A program made the translations under genes and the position numbers. Below the pieces are notes generated by a model that made no database searches, was not told where the DNA came from, and saw only the letters and a list, made by a program, of their open reading frames with translations. From the NCBI GenBank assembly GCA_017512095.1, contig JAFWHC010000007.1:58011-122010 (forward strand): a stretch of DNA of 64,000 bases, given 5' to 3'. Positions 34,680 to 43,172 of the stretch are shown piece after piece (within the stretch, counting starts at the first letter, position 1; the number at the start of each line of letters is the position of its first letter). The DNA is from Candidatus Saccharimonadota bacterium. GTDB lineage: Bacteria > Patescibacteriota > Saccharimonadia > Saccharimonadales > Saccharimonadaceae.

Positions 34680-35402
34680 TCAATGGTTCTCGGCGACATA
34701 TTCTTCGAGACAGAGATTATTGTCGGTGATTGCGTGGGCAATTTCTTTGTTGCCAACGAAGCGGATTTTGTTGGGATTATAATTGGACCCGGTTAGGTTT
34801 TCTTTTCCTTGTGGAAAGCGAGTGATGAATCCGTAGTCTGGCATGACTGTTCTTAAAATCTCGAAGGCATCGCTGGAACGGATTTCTCCTGAGATGGTTT
34901 CGTCTTGGCGGACGGCGGCTTCGTTATACCAGTATTCGCCAAATTTGATGACGATATTGAGTAAAAGGCCGGTATGGTGCTCACTATAGCATTGTTCGTC
35001 TGGGCTGAATTTGTCACCGTAAAGCCATTCGTGGTCTTTTAATGTGCGGTAGCCGTCCCAAATGCCGATTTCTATGTTGTGGTTGATGAGGAGATCTCGA
35101 CGCAGGAGCATGTAGGCAGTGTAGGTGGCGCGTTCGACGCCGATCATGTCACCGTCGACATCGTTTGGTATGATGACCATTTTTTCTTCCATCTTGCAAA
35201 TGAAATCGGTGCTGATAGGCTGATGTTCGCCGACGACGAGATAATCGAGCTCCGGGTCTAAGGCGTAATCTACATTGTCCTTGGGGAGAAAATAGACAGT
35301 TTCCATGGGTTCGTGTTCGAATGTAACTTCTTCTGCGGAGGCCGGTAGCGTAAGACATAAGGTGAGAATGAGAAATGTGGCGACGATTTGACTGAGCTTC
35401 AA
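34680..35402 (-). CDS. VanY-like M15B protein, catalytic residues lost
   Basis: 240 aa from a TTG start at 35402, set by AGGAGG 8 bases upstream; the GTG three codons earlier is too close to that site. A signal peptide (about 1-21, ending LPASA) precedes a D,D-carboxypeptidase fold: IWDGYRTLKD, SEHHTGLLLN, then DYGFITRFPQGK and NYNPNKIRFVG. In active VanY these last motifs read SxHxxGxxxD and YEPWHxRYVG; here Asp is Asn, Glu is Asn and the zinc His is Lys. It is probably a non-catalytic, exported wall-binding protein. Confidence 0.82.
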   Translation of the reverse strand: MKLSQIVATFLILTLCLTLPASAEEVTFEHEPMETVYFLPKDNVDYALDPELDYLVVGEHQPISTDFICKMEEKMVIIPNDVDGDMIGVERATYTAYMLLRRDLLINHNIEIGIWDGYRTLKDHEWLYGDKFSPDEQCYSEHHTGLLLNIVIKFGEYWYNEAAVRQDETISGEIRSSDAFEILRTVMPDYGFITRFPQGKENLTGSNYNPNKIRFVGNKEIAHAITDNNLCLEEYVAENH

Positions 35403-35476
35403 GAGAAACACCTCCTAATTGTTAATTTGCAAATAGCTTATATGTTATATCATAAAATTGTTTTTAAGTCAAAAAA

Positions 35477-35553
35477 TGGTGGATCCTACAGGGCTTGAAC
35501 CTGTGACCTCACGAATGTGAATCGTGCGCTCTAGCCAGCTGAGCTAAGGATCC
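35477..35553 (-). tRNA. tRNA-Val (CAC)
   Basis: 77 nt: acceptor GGATCCT / AGGATCC, D-arm GCTCAGCTGGCTAGAGC, anticodon loop TTCACAT (anticodon CAC, codon GUG), T-arm ACAGGTTCAAGCCCTGT, encoded CCA. Confidence 0.95.
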
Positions 35554-35590
35554 GACATTCGTCATTATATCATAGTTTTTTGTTTGGTGG

Positions 35591-35596
35591 TATAAT
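35591..35596 (+). promoter_or_regulatory. Extended -10 of deacetylase gene, leaderless type
   Basis: TGGTATAAT ending 9 bases before the ATG at 35606. Confidence 0.65.
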
Positions 35597-35605
35597 TTTA
35601 AGGAA

Positions 35606-36643
35606 ATGAGTAGTGTTGAGAAAGTTGAGCGAGATAAGAAGGCCAATGAATCTGTAAAAGTGAGCAAGGAGCGGAAAAAGCTACCGTTATGGCTGGCGGG
35701 TTTGATTTTGGTGCTGGCGGGCGGGAGCTCGTATGCGACGATACGGCTGTTGACTTATGTGCCGCCAGATGTGGAGCCGCCAGTGATTACGCTAAAAGGT
35801 GAGCCGGAAATTGAGCTTAAACTGGGGAGTGAAATGCCGTATGAGGACGCGGGAGCGACGGCCTGGGATGAACGCGACGGTGAATTGAGCGTCGCGACGG
35901 AATTGCCGAAGATAGACGTTTGGAAGGCAGGTGAGTACGAAGTCAAATATGTAGTGACAGACGAATCGGGTAATGTGGCAGAGGCTACGCGCAAGGTGAG
36001 GGTAGTGGCGCCGACGCCGGTGGAGGGGGCGGTGTATTTGACATTTGATGATGGACCGAGCGAGCATACGGCGCGGCTTTTAGATGTCTTGAAGAAGTAT
36101 GATGTGAAGGCAACTTTTTTTGTGATCGGGCGGGACATGGACGAGTTGATAAAACGTGAATATGATGAAGGGCATTCGATTGGTTTGCATACGTTTTCGC
36201 ATAATTATGCGTATATTTATCGAAATCAAAATGTGTTCTTTGAGGACTTGACGGCGATACAAAACAAGGTACGAGATATTACGGGGCATACTTCGATGCT
36301 GATGCGGTTTCCGGGTGGAAGTTCAAATACGGTGAGCGCGCTTTATGATGGCGGGACGCGGATTATGTCGCGGCTTGTTACGGAGGTTGAAGCGAGAGGA
36401 TTTCGATATTTTGATTGGAATATTAGTTCGGGCGATGCGGGAGGAGTGAGCACGTCTGACGAAGTGTATAATAACGTAACGTCGCGGCTGGGGCCGGGAG
36501 AGTGGATAGTTTTGCAACATGATACGCAAGGGTTTTCGGTGGACGCGGTGGAGAGGATTATACAGTTTGGGAAGAAGAATGGGTACCAGTTTAAACCACT
36601 GACAATGGAATCGTATGGAGCGTGGCACGGAGTGCGGAATTAG
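35606..36643 (+). CDS. Polysaccharide (peptidoglycan) deacetylase
   Basis: 345 aa. One TM (about 29-49) anchors it, then an Ig-like DUF5011-type domain (about 58-135, ending EATRKVRVVAP) and a NodB deacetylase domain. Metal and catalytic motifs are TFDDGPSE and HTFSHNY. It removes acetyl groups from wall GlcNAc or related glycans outside the membrane, as PgdA does, which would give lysozyme resistance. It lies just upstream of prfA-prmC. Confidence 0.9.
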   Translation: MSSVEKVERDKKANESVKVSKERKKLPLWLAGLILVLAGGSSYATIRLLTYVPPDVEPPVITLKGEPEIELKLGSEMPYEDAGATAWDERDGELSVATELPKIDVWKAGEYEVKYVVTDESGNVAEATRKVRVVAPTPVEGAVYLTFDDGPSEHTARLLDVLKKYDVKATFFVIGRDMDELIKREYDEGHSIGLHTFSHNYAYIYRNQNVFFEDLTAIQNKVRDITGHTSMLMRFPGGSSNTVSALYDGGTRIMSRLVTEVEARGFRYFDWNISSGDAGGVSTSDEVYNNVTSRLGPGEWIVLQHDTQGFSVDAVERIIQFGKKNGYQFKPLTMESYGAWHGVRN

Positions 36644-36648
36644 TATGA

Positions 36649-36654
36649 TATAAT
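36649..36654 (+). promoter_or_regulatory. Extended -10 of prfA, leaderless type
   Basis: TGATATAAT ending 9 bases before the ATG at 36664. Confidence 0.6.
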
Positions 36655-36663
36655 ATATTATAT

Positions 36664-37707
36664 ATGGATTATGATTTTTCTAAGCTAGAGATTGAAAGAC
36701 AAGAAATTCAGGAGTTTTTGGCGAAGCCAGATGCATATACTTCGCCTGAATTTGCTGCTAAAAGCAAGCGTGCGGCGGAGCTCGAGGATATTTTTGAGTT
36801 GAAAAAGCGGATTGAGGCGGACGAGAAGGCGCTCCAAGAGGCGCATGAACTCGCGAATGACCCGGAGCTTGGTGAGCTGGCACGGGAAGATGTTGAGAAT
36901 TTGACGAAGAAGCTGGAGACGGAGAAGGCGGAGATGGAAGAGAAACTGATTCCGCGCGACCCGCTTGACGATCGGCCGGCGATTTTTGAAATTCGTGCGG
37001 GGGCGGGTGGCGACGAGGCCTCCTTGTTTGCGGGAGAGCTTTATCGAATGTATATGCGGTTTGCGGAGCGAAGCGGACTGAAGGTTGAGTTGATGTCACA
37101 AAACGAGAATGAGGCAGGCGGGATGAAGGAAGTGATTTTTAAGGTTAAAGGCGACGATGCTTATGGAAAGTTGAAATTTGAGGGCGGGGTGCACCGTGTC
37201 CAGCGCGTGCCGGTGACGGAGAGCCAGGGGCGGATTCATACTTCGACCGTGACCGTGGCGGTGTTGCCGGAGGCGGAGGAGCACGACGTTGAGATTCGCG
37301 AAGAAGATTTGCGCATCGATATTTATCGCTCGGGCGGACATGGTGGACAAGGGGTGAATACGACCGATTCGGCCGTGAGAATTACCCATCTTCCGACGGG
37401 GATTGTGGTGGCGATGCAAGACGAACGAAGCCAACAGCAAAACCGCGTGAAGGCGATGACGATTCTTAGAGCGAGATTAGTAGAAAAACAACGCGAGGAG
37501 GAGAGAAAGAACGCGAGCGAAGCACGAAAGTCTTTGATTGGTACGGGCGACAGAAGTGAGAAGATTCGGACGTATAATTTTCCGCAGGACCGGATTACCG
37601 ACCACCGGATTCATTATTCGCGCTCGAATATTAATGCGGCGATGGATGGGGATATTGAGGATATTGTGAAAGAATTACAAAAATATGAACGGGAGCAAAA
37701 AGCCTAA
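36664..37707 (+). CDS. prfA: Peptide chain release factor 1
   Basis: 347 aa RF1 reading UAA and UAG. The recognition motif is PVT ([15 protein letters not shown]) and the GGQ loop is [13 protein letters not shown]. Its 3' end overlaps prmC by 23 bases; PrmC methylates this GGQ glutamine, so enzyme and substrate are coupled. Confidence 0.96.
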   Translation: MDYDFSKLEIERQEIQEFLAKPDAYTSPEFAAKSKRAAELEDIFELKKRIEADEKALQEAHELANDPELGELAREDVENLTKKLETEKAEMEEKLIPRDPLDDRPAIFEIRAGAGGDEASLFAGELYRMYMRFAERSGLKVELMSQNENEAGGMKEVIFKVKGDDAYGKLKFEGGVHRVQRVPVTESQGRIHTSTVTVAVLPEAEEHDVEIREEDLRIDIYRSGGHGGQGVNTTDSAVRITHLPTGIVVAMQDERSQQQNRVKAMTILRARLVEKQREEERKNASEARKSLIGTGDRSEKIRTYNFPQDRITDHRIHYSRSNINAAMDGDIEDIVKELQKYEREQKA

Positions 37708-38398
37708 GGCCTATATCGACGGGCATGTCGATTTTTATGGGCGAGAGTTTTTGGTTTCGCCTTCTGTTTTGATTCCCCGTCCGGAGACGGAGGCGGCGGT
37801 CGACATGGTTTTGGGGCTTTATGGGAGGGCATATCTTCCGGGCGTGAGGGTTCCGGAGCGGGTTTTGCCTTTGAACCCACGGATTTTGGACGTGGGGACG
37901 GGGAGTGGATGTATTGCTGTGACCCTGAAATTAGAGATTCCGGAGGCGGAAGTGTTTGCTTCGGATGTTTCTCTTTCTGCGCTTAAAGTAGCGCGGGAAA
38001 ATGCTGCGAAATTGGGCGCCGAAGTTTTGTTTTTTGAGGGTGATTTATTAGAGTTTAACAGGGGTGGCGACGATGATTGGAGCGCGGAGCGAATCTCCGC
38101 AAAATTGAGGCCTAAATTTGACGTGATTGTGGCGAATTTGCCATATGTTTCGCGAGATTGGGAGTGGCTAGACAAAGAAGCGTTGAGCTATGAGCCGGGT
38201 AATGCGCTATATGCAGATAATGATGGCCTTGAGCTTATTTTTAGGTTAATAGAGCAGGCGGGAGAGCGAACGAAATACTTAATTCTCGAAGCTGATCCGT
38301 GTCAGCACGAGAAAATAACCTTGAGGGCCGAGTCTCAAGGTTATAAACTTTTGAAGGTTTCTGGGTTCCAACTACTCTTTGTATTCGGCGAGAGTTAA
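37685..38398 (+). CDS. prmC: Release factor glutamine methyltransferase
   Basis: 237 aa, shorter than the usual 270-290: the N-terminal helical domain that docks the release factor is missing or minimal. The SAM site is [19 protein letters not shown]. The substrate motif is NLPY ([13 protein letters not shown]) rather than the usual NPPY. A stretch [12 protein letters not shown] comes from a palindromic repeat shared with murD. The 3' end overlaps the converging htrA gene by 27 bases. Confidence 0.85.
   Translation: MNGSKKPKAYIDGHVDFYGREFLVSPSVLIPRPETEAAVDMVLGLYGRAYLPGVRVPERVLPLNPRILDVGTGSGCIAVTLKLEIPEAEVFASDVSLSALKVARENAAKLGAEVLFFEGDLLEFNRGGDDDWSAERISAKLRPKFDVIVANLPYVSRDWEWLDKEALSYEPGNALYADNDGLELIFRLIEQAGERTKYLILEADPCQHEKITLRAESQGYKLLKVSGFQLLFVFGES
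38074..38108 (+). repeat. In-frame palindromic repeat, family B (prmC copy)
   Basis: TGATTGGAGCGCGGAGC, GAAT, CTCCGCAAA: 26 bases identical to the murD copy (4122-4157) and in the same reading frame, encoding [10 protein letters not shown]. Confidence 0.75.
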
Positions 38399-39592
38399 GG
38401 AGAGATTCAAAGTTTGGCCGTCGCGAAGTACGGCGAGGCTGACGGTCTCGTTGACGGCGTGCTCGCCGAGGAGAGTGCCGAGAGAGGTGCTGGCGCCAAT
38501 TTTGATATTGTCGACGGCGAGAATGATGTCGCCTTTTTTGAGTCCGGCTTGTTCGGCGGGGGAGTTTTTAAGAACATCAGCGATATAAGCGCCATAGGTT
38601 GAGGCGAGGTCGTTTTCTAACGCGGCGGTAGCGTCGATGTTTTGATAGGAGACGCCGAGATAGGCAGTTTTAGCTTCGCCGGTCTCTAAGATGGTTTTTA
38701 ACATGCCTTTGACGCTGGAAATTGGAATGGCGAAACCGATGTTGTTGCCGGAGGAGACGGCGGTGTTGATGCCGATAACCTCGCCGGCGGCATTGACGAG
38801 CGGACCGCCGGAGTTACCAGAGTTGATGGCGGCGTCGGTTTGAATCATGTCGGAGAGAGTTTCGGAATTTTGATAGTTGGAGTCGGTGGCGGTGAGGGAG
38901 CGGCCAGTGCCGGAGATGATACCGCTTGTGACGGTGTTTTGATATTGACCGAGGGCGTTGCCGATGGCGATAACCTGTTCACCGATTGTGATGGTTTTAG
39001 AGTCGCCGAGGGTGGCTGCGGGCAAGTCTTTGGCGTCCTTGATTTTGAGGAAGGCGACGTCGTCGAACGGGTCCGTGCCGACGAGCTCGACTTCTTTGTA
39101 GACCGTGCCGTCGTCGAGGACGACATAGATTTTGGTGGCGGATTCGATGACGTGTTTGTTGGTCAGAACGTAGCCATTGGAACTGACGATGATGCCGGTG
39201 CCAGCGGCGGCGCCAGTTGATTCGGTTTCGCCATACCAGAAGCTGTAGTTTTTGGTTTTAGTTTCGGTCAAAATCGAAACGACACTAGGGGCAACTTTAG
39301 AAGCGACGTCGGCGATTGAACCTTCGGTGAAATTGGCGGAATTGCCGTCTGTAGTGAACTCAGACGTGAAGGTTTGGGTATTGTAACCTGGAGAGACAAC
39401 GATAACACCGAGAGCTAGGAAAGAGATGAAAGTACTACAGATGAGTGCGAAGATGGCGAGAATGAGGGCAGTAACGGCGAGACCTTTGCCTGAAGATTTT
39501 TTGGTTGGGGAATTGTCGGGTTTGGCAGATGCGTGATGTTCACCTGCATTGGTGGATTTTTCTGCATCTTTAATAATGGTTGCTTCTTGCAT
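38372..39592 (-). CDS. htrA: HtrA-type serine protease with PDZ domain
   Basis: 406 aa from the ATG at 39592, preceded by a strong SD (AAAGGAGGT, spacing about 8). One TM (about 38-62) anchors a trypsin-like domain with His in LTNKHVIES, Asp in DPFDDVAFLKI and Ser in NSGNSGGPL; one PDZ domain follows (NSPAEQAGLKKGDIILAVDN). It degrades or refolds damaged exported proteins. It is leadered, unlike most single genes here. Confidence 0.93.
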   Translation of the reverse strand: MQEATIIKDAEKSTNAGEHHASAKPDNSPTKKSSGKGLAVTALILAIFALICSTFISFLALGVIVVSPGYNTQTFTSEFTTDGNSANFTEGSIADVASKVAPSVVSILTETKTKNYSFWYGETESTGAAAGTGIIVSSNGYVLTNKHVIESATKIYVVLDDGTVYKEVELVGTDPFDDVAFLKIKDAKDLPAATLGDSKTITIGEQVIAIGNALGQYQNTVTSGIISGTGRSLTATDSNYQNSETLSDMIQTDAAINSGNSGGPLVNAAGEVIGINTAVSSGNNIGFAIPISSVKGMLKTILETGEAKTAYLGVSYQNIDATAALENDLASTYGAYIADVLKNSPAEQAGLKKGDIILAVDNIKIGASTSLGTLLGEHAVNETVSLAVLRDGQTLNLSLTLAEYKE

Positions 39593-39614
39593 AAATAATA
39601 CCTCCTTTGGTTGG

Positions 39615-40403
39615 TTACACGTTAAATATTGGTTCGGAGAAACCGATGATGACGACGGCGAGGATAATGACACTAAAGATGAGAGGAGCGGCGATTTCTT
39701 TGAACTTAAAGCTGCCATCGCGCTCTTCAACGGAGCGATAAATTCGTTCGGTCATGAAGGCAAAGACGGTGAGAATAATAGCAAGCTGGGGGATAATGAT
39801 GCCAAGGTCCATGAAAGTATAGACGATGAGCCAGGAGTGACAGAGGAGAGCGATTTCTGCGAACACGGTGCCGAAGATAAGTGCGGGAAAACCGTTGTCG
39901 TTCATGTTGTTGTTTTGGGCGAGGACGTGGCGAGCGGAACCGTAGCCGATGATAAACTCGAGCAGTGCGATAACGACGGAATTGATGTTCGCGGAGAGGA
40001 TGCTGACGGCGGTCGTGCCGATGAAAATGGCGAAGAGGGCTTGAGCGAGGTTCCAGCTTTCGGTTGTTTTGGGCTTGACGACGGTGAGCCAAATGATATA
40101 GACGGCGGAGAGGATATAATGCGCGGGAAGAACCGACGTGCCGGAGAAGAAGGCGAGGAGAACGATCGAGAAGCCAACGATAAGGTCGACGAGGTTGCTT
40201 TTGATATTAAGCCAAAGATAATGTGGACGGACGGCGAACATGCGCCATTTAGACAAGAGGACGAGAATAAATCCGATAATCCAGGAGCCGGAAACGATGG
40301 TCGCAAAGACTGAACCGACGCCAAGCAAGATGTTTAAAAGCGCATGGAGAAAGTTTGAGACGGCGTTGCGACTTTTGCGAATGAATATATAATCTGATGC
40401 CAT
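39615..40403 (-). CDS. Multi-TM membrane protein, unknown
   Basis: 262 aa with about eight hydrophobic segments and short loops, ending in SEPIFNV. No motif recognised. Directly upstream of htrA (22 bases), so the two may share a transcript, although htrA has a strong ribosome site of its own. The promoter is leaderless-type. Confidence 0.75.
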   Translation of the reverse strand: MASDYIFIRKSRNAVSNFLHALLNILLGVGSVFATIVSGSWIIGFILVLLSKWRMFAVRPHYLWLNIKSNLVDLIVGFSIVLLAFFSGTSVLPAHYILSAVYIIWLTVVKPKTTESWNLAQALFAIFIGTTAVSILSANINSVVIALLEFIIGYGSARHVLAQNNNMNDNGFPALIFGTVFAEIALLCHSWLIVYTFMDLGIIIPQLAIILTVFAFMTERIYRSVEERDGSFKFKEIAAPLIFSVIILAVVIIGFSEPIFNV

Positions 40404-40412
40404 ATATAATAT

Positions 40413-40421
40413 ATTATACCA
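40413..40421 (-). promoter_or_regulatory. Extended -10 of the 262-aa gene, leaderless type
   Basis: TGGTATAAT on the minus strand, 9 bases before the ATG at 40403. Confidence 0.6.
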
Positions 40422-40487
40422 AAAAACTTAAAATAAAACTTAAAATGTAAAAATAAGCGATTTTTCTAGTTTTGTAGCTAAGCGTGA

Positions 40488-40493
40488 TATAAT
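40488..40493 (+). promoter_or_regulatory. Extended -10 of lepB, leaderless
   Basis: TGATATAAT ending 7 bases before the ATG at 40501. Confidence 0.7.
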
Positions 40494-40500
40494 AAAGAAT

Positions 40501-41151
40501 ATGGATAAAGAATTTAGTCATGCAACATTTTTACAACGTCACCCACTTTTAAAAGACATCTTGAGTTTAGTCTTGTTTGTTGGGGCTGTAGCGCTGGGGA
40601 CGTTTCTTTTAAATACGTTTATTTTTAGGTCTTATAATGTGGTTGGTGGTAGTATGGAAAACACGTTGCTTGGCGACGACAGGATGATTGTAAATCGTTT
40701 GACGGTGAGCTGGTCGCATTTTCTTGGGCACGAGTACGTTCCGAACCGTGGCGAGATAATTGTGTTTGCGAATGGAAGTTCGAGTGGCGAGATGACATGT
40801 GCGGCGCCGACGGGAATTAAGGACCAATATATTATTAAACGCGTTATTGCGTTCCCCGGAGAGCGGGTGCAAGTTAAGGATGGTGTGATGACGGTTTATA
40901 ATGATGAACATCCGGAAGGATTTGTTTATGATAATGAATGGCGTAAGGCCGACGATGATGGGCCGAAGACGTATACAAGCGGCGAAGTGGACATTGTTGT
41001 GCCCGAAGGTGAGTTGTTTGTGTCGGGAGATAACCGCGAGGGTTCAAATAGCTATGACTCTCGAAATGGTTTAGGCACGATTCCGTATTGTCGGATTGCT
41101 GGGCCGGTAGTGATAAGACTATTTCCGTTGAATAGATTCAGATTCTTCTAG
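40501..41151 (+). CDS. lepB: Signal peptidase I
   Basis: 216 aa. One TM (about 19-41), catalytic Ser in VVGGSMENTLL, Lys in YIIKRVIAFPGERV, and box E in VSGDNREGSNSYDSR. It cleaves signal peptides of Sec-exported proteins such as the VanY-like and DUF2207-like proteins. The 3' end overlaps the converging yolD-like gene by 33 bases. Confidence 0.94.
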   Translation: MDKEFSHATFLQRHPLLKDILSLVLFVGAVALGTFLLNTFIFRSYNVVGGSMENTLLGDDRMIVNRLTVSWSHFLGHEYVPNRGEIIVFANGSSSGEMTCAAPTGIKDQYIIKRVIAFPGERVQVKDGVMTVYNDEHPEGFVYDNEWRKADDDGPKTYTSGEVDIVVPEGELFVSGDNREGSNSYDSRNGLGTIPYCRIAGPVVIRLFPLNRFRFF

Positions 41152-41277
41152 TTCGCCGAGGGCGGCAAAAGGGGCGAATTGTTTAGCGCGTTTTTCGAGT
41201 GGCATTTTAGGATGCTTGGAGGCTGGACGAGGGAGATTGATAATGTCGGAGAAATCGTTTAAGCTTGAACTATTCAT
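41119..41277 (-). CDS. YolD-like small protein
   Basis: 52 aa (MNSSSLNDFSDIINLPRPASKHPKM and KRAKQFAPFAALGELEES) matching the small YolD-like proteins often encoded beside Y-family polymerases of the UvrX/YqjW type in Firmicutes. ATG at 41277 overlaps the polymerase stop (ATGAATAG) and GGAGG lies in the end of that gene, so the pair is translationally coupled. The longer frame back to 41322 is rejected. Confidence 0.8.
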   Translation of the reverse strand: MNSSSLNDFSDIINLPRPASKHPKMPLEKRAKQFAPFAALGELEESESIQRK

Positions 41278-42664
41278 GATGTCCTCCGATTTGATGATTG
41301 CGGAGACGAAGGGTGGCGCCATCTTCGTAGCTAGTGGCCTTCAAAATGGCGTTTTTCCCGAAGCGTTTTTGAATGTCGAGGACGGCGCGTGAAAGTGATT
41401 CTTCCCTGTTTTCGTCGATTTTTGAGTTTATTGGAGCGCGGGACGAATCTGCGCAATTTAGACGGAGTTGGGTGGGGGCGGAGTGAAGGATTTCGGAATT
41501 ATGGAGATTGCCAAAGCTTAAATAAATACGCTTGATGAGGGACTTTTTTATCACTATGCGATCGAAAAGTTCGATAATGGATTTTTGAAGTGATTTTGGA
41601 GAGGCAGTGTAGTAGATTTCTCCGTTAACGTCGCGCGGATGCGTTGAGCCGTGGCTAGAGGTGGTGGGGGTAGATTTGTCGTAGATGAGGTCAAGGGTGA
41701 TAAGATTGGTTTTTGCATTTTGTTCGACGAGAGAAAGAGTGAGCTCGTCGACCATCTCCATAACGAGAAGACGGGCGGTGGCAGCGTTCACTGGTTCGCC
41801 TAGGACTTGGCCGCGAGAAAGAGAGTTGTCTTTGCTGCGATAGTTTTTGATGTCGCGCATGGTGGTCGGCTCGATGCCCCAGAGATGGTCGATAAAAAGT
41901 TCAGCATCGACGCCGAAGAGCTTATAAAAGAAATCTTCGTCTTTAATAGCAACGCGAGCAAGTGCGCCAAAAGTAGTTAAATCATATTTTGCGAGTTTTA
42001 TAGCGGTTTTTCTGCCAATGCCCCAGAAATCCGTGAGAGGGGTGTGCGCCCAAAGTTCTTGTTTGAACTTTGCTTCATCGAGAAAAGCCATGCGGACACC
42101 GTTTTGGTCGGGTTCGGCGTGTTTGGCAAGAATGTCCATGGCGACTTTGGCGAGATAGAGGTTTGTGCCAACTCCAGCAGTGGCGGTGAGCCCGGTGACA
42201 TCAAAGATTTTTTTAACAATGTCGCTTGTGAATTCTTCGGGGGATTTGCCAGAGAACTTGAGATAGCTTGTAATGTCGATAAAAACTTCGTCAATGGAAT
42301 AGCGGAAGATATCTTCGGGCGCAACGAAGCTTAGATAACATTTTTGGTAGATTCTGTTGGAATAAGTAAGATATTTTCGCATGCGTGGCGGGGCGACAAG
42401 ATATTCAAGGTCGTGGCCGGTTTCAAATTTGTATTCGCGAGCCTTTGCTTTAACTTCGAATAAGCGGCAGCGGCCAGGGAGTCCGAGTTTCTTGAGACTC
42501 GGCGAAACGGCGAGGCAAATAGTGCCATCGGTGCGCGTGAAGTCGGCGACGACGAGGTTAGTCGTCAGCGGGTCGAGCTCGCGTTCGACACATTCCACGG
42601 AGGCGTAGAATGATTTTAAGTCGATGGCAGCGAAATATGATTGCTTGGACGATTGTTTTGACAT
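41270..42664 (-). CDS. Y-family DNA polymerase (UmuC/DinB type)
   Basis: 464 aa translesion polymerase. The catalytic motifs are AAIDLKSFYASVEC and YSIDEVFIDITSYL; helix-hairpin-helix regions (FWGIGRKTAIKLAKY) and a little-finger domain follow. The sequence is closer to the UvrX/YqjW group than to E. coli DinB, in line with the YolD-like partner. The segment NCADSSRAPINSK is encoded by an inverted copy of the family B repeat. GGAG lies before the ATG, and a terminator hairpin lies just upstream. Confidence 0.9.
   Translation of the reverse strand: MSKQSSKQSYFAAIDLKSFYASVECVERELDPLTTNLVVADFTRTDGTICLAVSPSLKKLGLPGRCRLFEVKAKAREYKFETGHDLEYLVAPPRMRKYLTYSNRIYQKCYLSFVAPEDIFRYSIDEVFIDITSYLKFSGKSPEEFTSDIVKKIFDVTGLTATAGVGTNLYLAKVAMDILAKHAEPDQNGVRMAFLDEAKFKQELWAHTPLTDFWGIGRKTAIKLAKYDLTTFGALARVAIKDEDFFYKLFGVDAELFIDHLWGIEPTTMRDIKNYRSKDNSLSRGQVLGEPVNAATARLLVMEMVDELTLSLVEQNAKTNLITLDLIYDKSTPTTSSHGSTHPRDVNGEIYYTASPKSLQKSIIELFDRIVIKKSLIKRIYLSFGNLHNSEILHSAPTQLRLNCADSSRAPINSKIDENREESLSRAVLDIQKRFGKNAILKATSYEDGATLRLRNHQIGGHHE
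41429..41460 (+). repeat. Family B repeat, inverted copy in the Y-polymerase gene
   Basis: TTGGAGCGCGG followed by GAATCTGCGCAA on the plus strand, similar to the prmC copy but antisense to the gene it lies in; still an open frame. Confidence 0.55.
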
Positions 42665-42680
42665 TGTGGTTCTCCAAAAA

Positions 42681-42714
42681 AAGGTCCCCTTGTGAGGATG
42701 TAGGGGATACCTTT
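42681..42714 (-). terminator. Terminator or attenuator before the Y-polymerase gene
   Basis: On the minus strand AAAGGTATCCCC pairs with GGGGACCTTT across a 13-base loop and is followed by TTTTTTT, 12 bases after the stop of the 83-aa gene and 16 bases before the polymerase ATG. Confidence 0.7.
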
Positions 42715-42726
42715 CCCATCATGAGC

Positions 42727-42978
42727 TTATATCGTTATGAGGCGCCACTCGAGATTGGTTGAGTTAAACTCCAACACGTATCGCCGGTGGCTTGCGATAA
42801 TATCGAAGAGATGATGAGCTGCATTGCCTACAAATTTGATGTGGGTACGAAGTAACTCCGTAACCTCGACTTCAGATTCGCCGCGTTTCTTGAAAGAAAG
42901 CGGTTGGCAAGGCGTCATCTCATAGCCGAAAAGGGCCATGACTTCGACTCGCTCTGATGTGGTTTTATTGTTTTCCAT
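42727..42978 (-). CDS. Unknown 83-aa protein ahead of the Y-polymerase
   Basis: 83 aa from the ATG at 42978, with AAGGAG 7 bases upstream. Soluble, mixed charge, no named motif (FGYEMTPCQPLSF, FVGNAAHHLFDIIASHRRY). It has its own -35/-10 and a leader of about 138 bases with three hairpins, and is followed by a terminator that separates it from the polymerase. It could be a regulator, or a highly expressed gene whose transcript sometimes reads into the polymerase operon. Confidence 0.65.
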   Translation of the reverse strand: MENNKTTSERVEVMALFGYEMTPCQPLSFKKRGESEVEVTELLRTHIKFVGNAAHHLFDIIASHRRYVLEFNSTNLEWRLITI

Positions 42979-42996
42979 AGACAACTCCTTGATTTT

Positions 42997-43117
42997 ACTC
43001 TTAGAGTCATTTATGTGAGCCCAAACTTTAAAAGGCTCTTGGCAGTAGGCGAAAATGACGGAACACCCACTGCTACGAGGATTTTGTCCAATCAGTGACC
43101 TAAGTTTAACTGGACAA
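42997..43117 (-). ncRNA. Structured 5' leader of the 83-aa gene
   Basis: Three consecutive hairpins: TTGTCCA / TGGACAA (43084-43117), GCAGTAGGCG / CACCCACTGC with two G-U pairs (43042-43073), and GAGCC / GGCTC (43017-43038), plus ACTCT-T-AGAGT near the SD. No known riboswitch recognised. Confidence 0.5.
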
Positions 43118-43122
43118 TATCT

Positions 43123-43150
43123 ATTATAATGGAGTTTATGAAAAATTCAA
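43123..43150 (-). promoter_or_regulatory. Promoter of the 83-aa/Y-polymerase region
   Basis: TTGAAT (43145-43150) and TATAAT (43123-43128) on the minus strand, 16-base spacer; predicted start near 43116. Confidence 0.6.
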
Positions 43151-43172
43151 TATTGAAAAAAGATTTTTTGAG

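Noticed and set aside
39549..40313. 254-aa acidic ORF on the plus strand across 39.6-40.3 kb
   Set aside because: Mirror of the 262-aa membrane protein gene; composition is typical of an antisense frame.
43135..43172. Hairpin AAAAAAG...TTTTTT after the glutaredoxin gene
   Set aside because: Pure A/T stem without G/C pairs, too weak to call a terminator.
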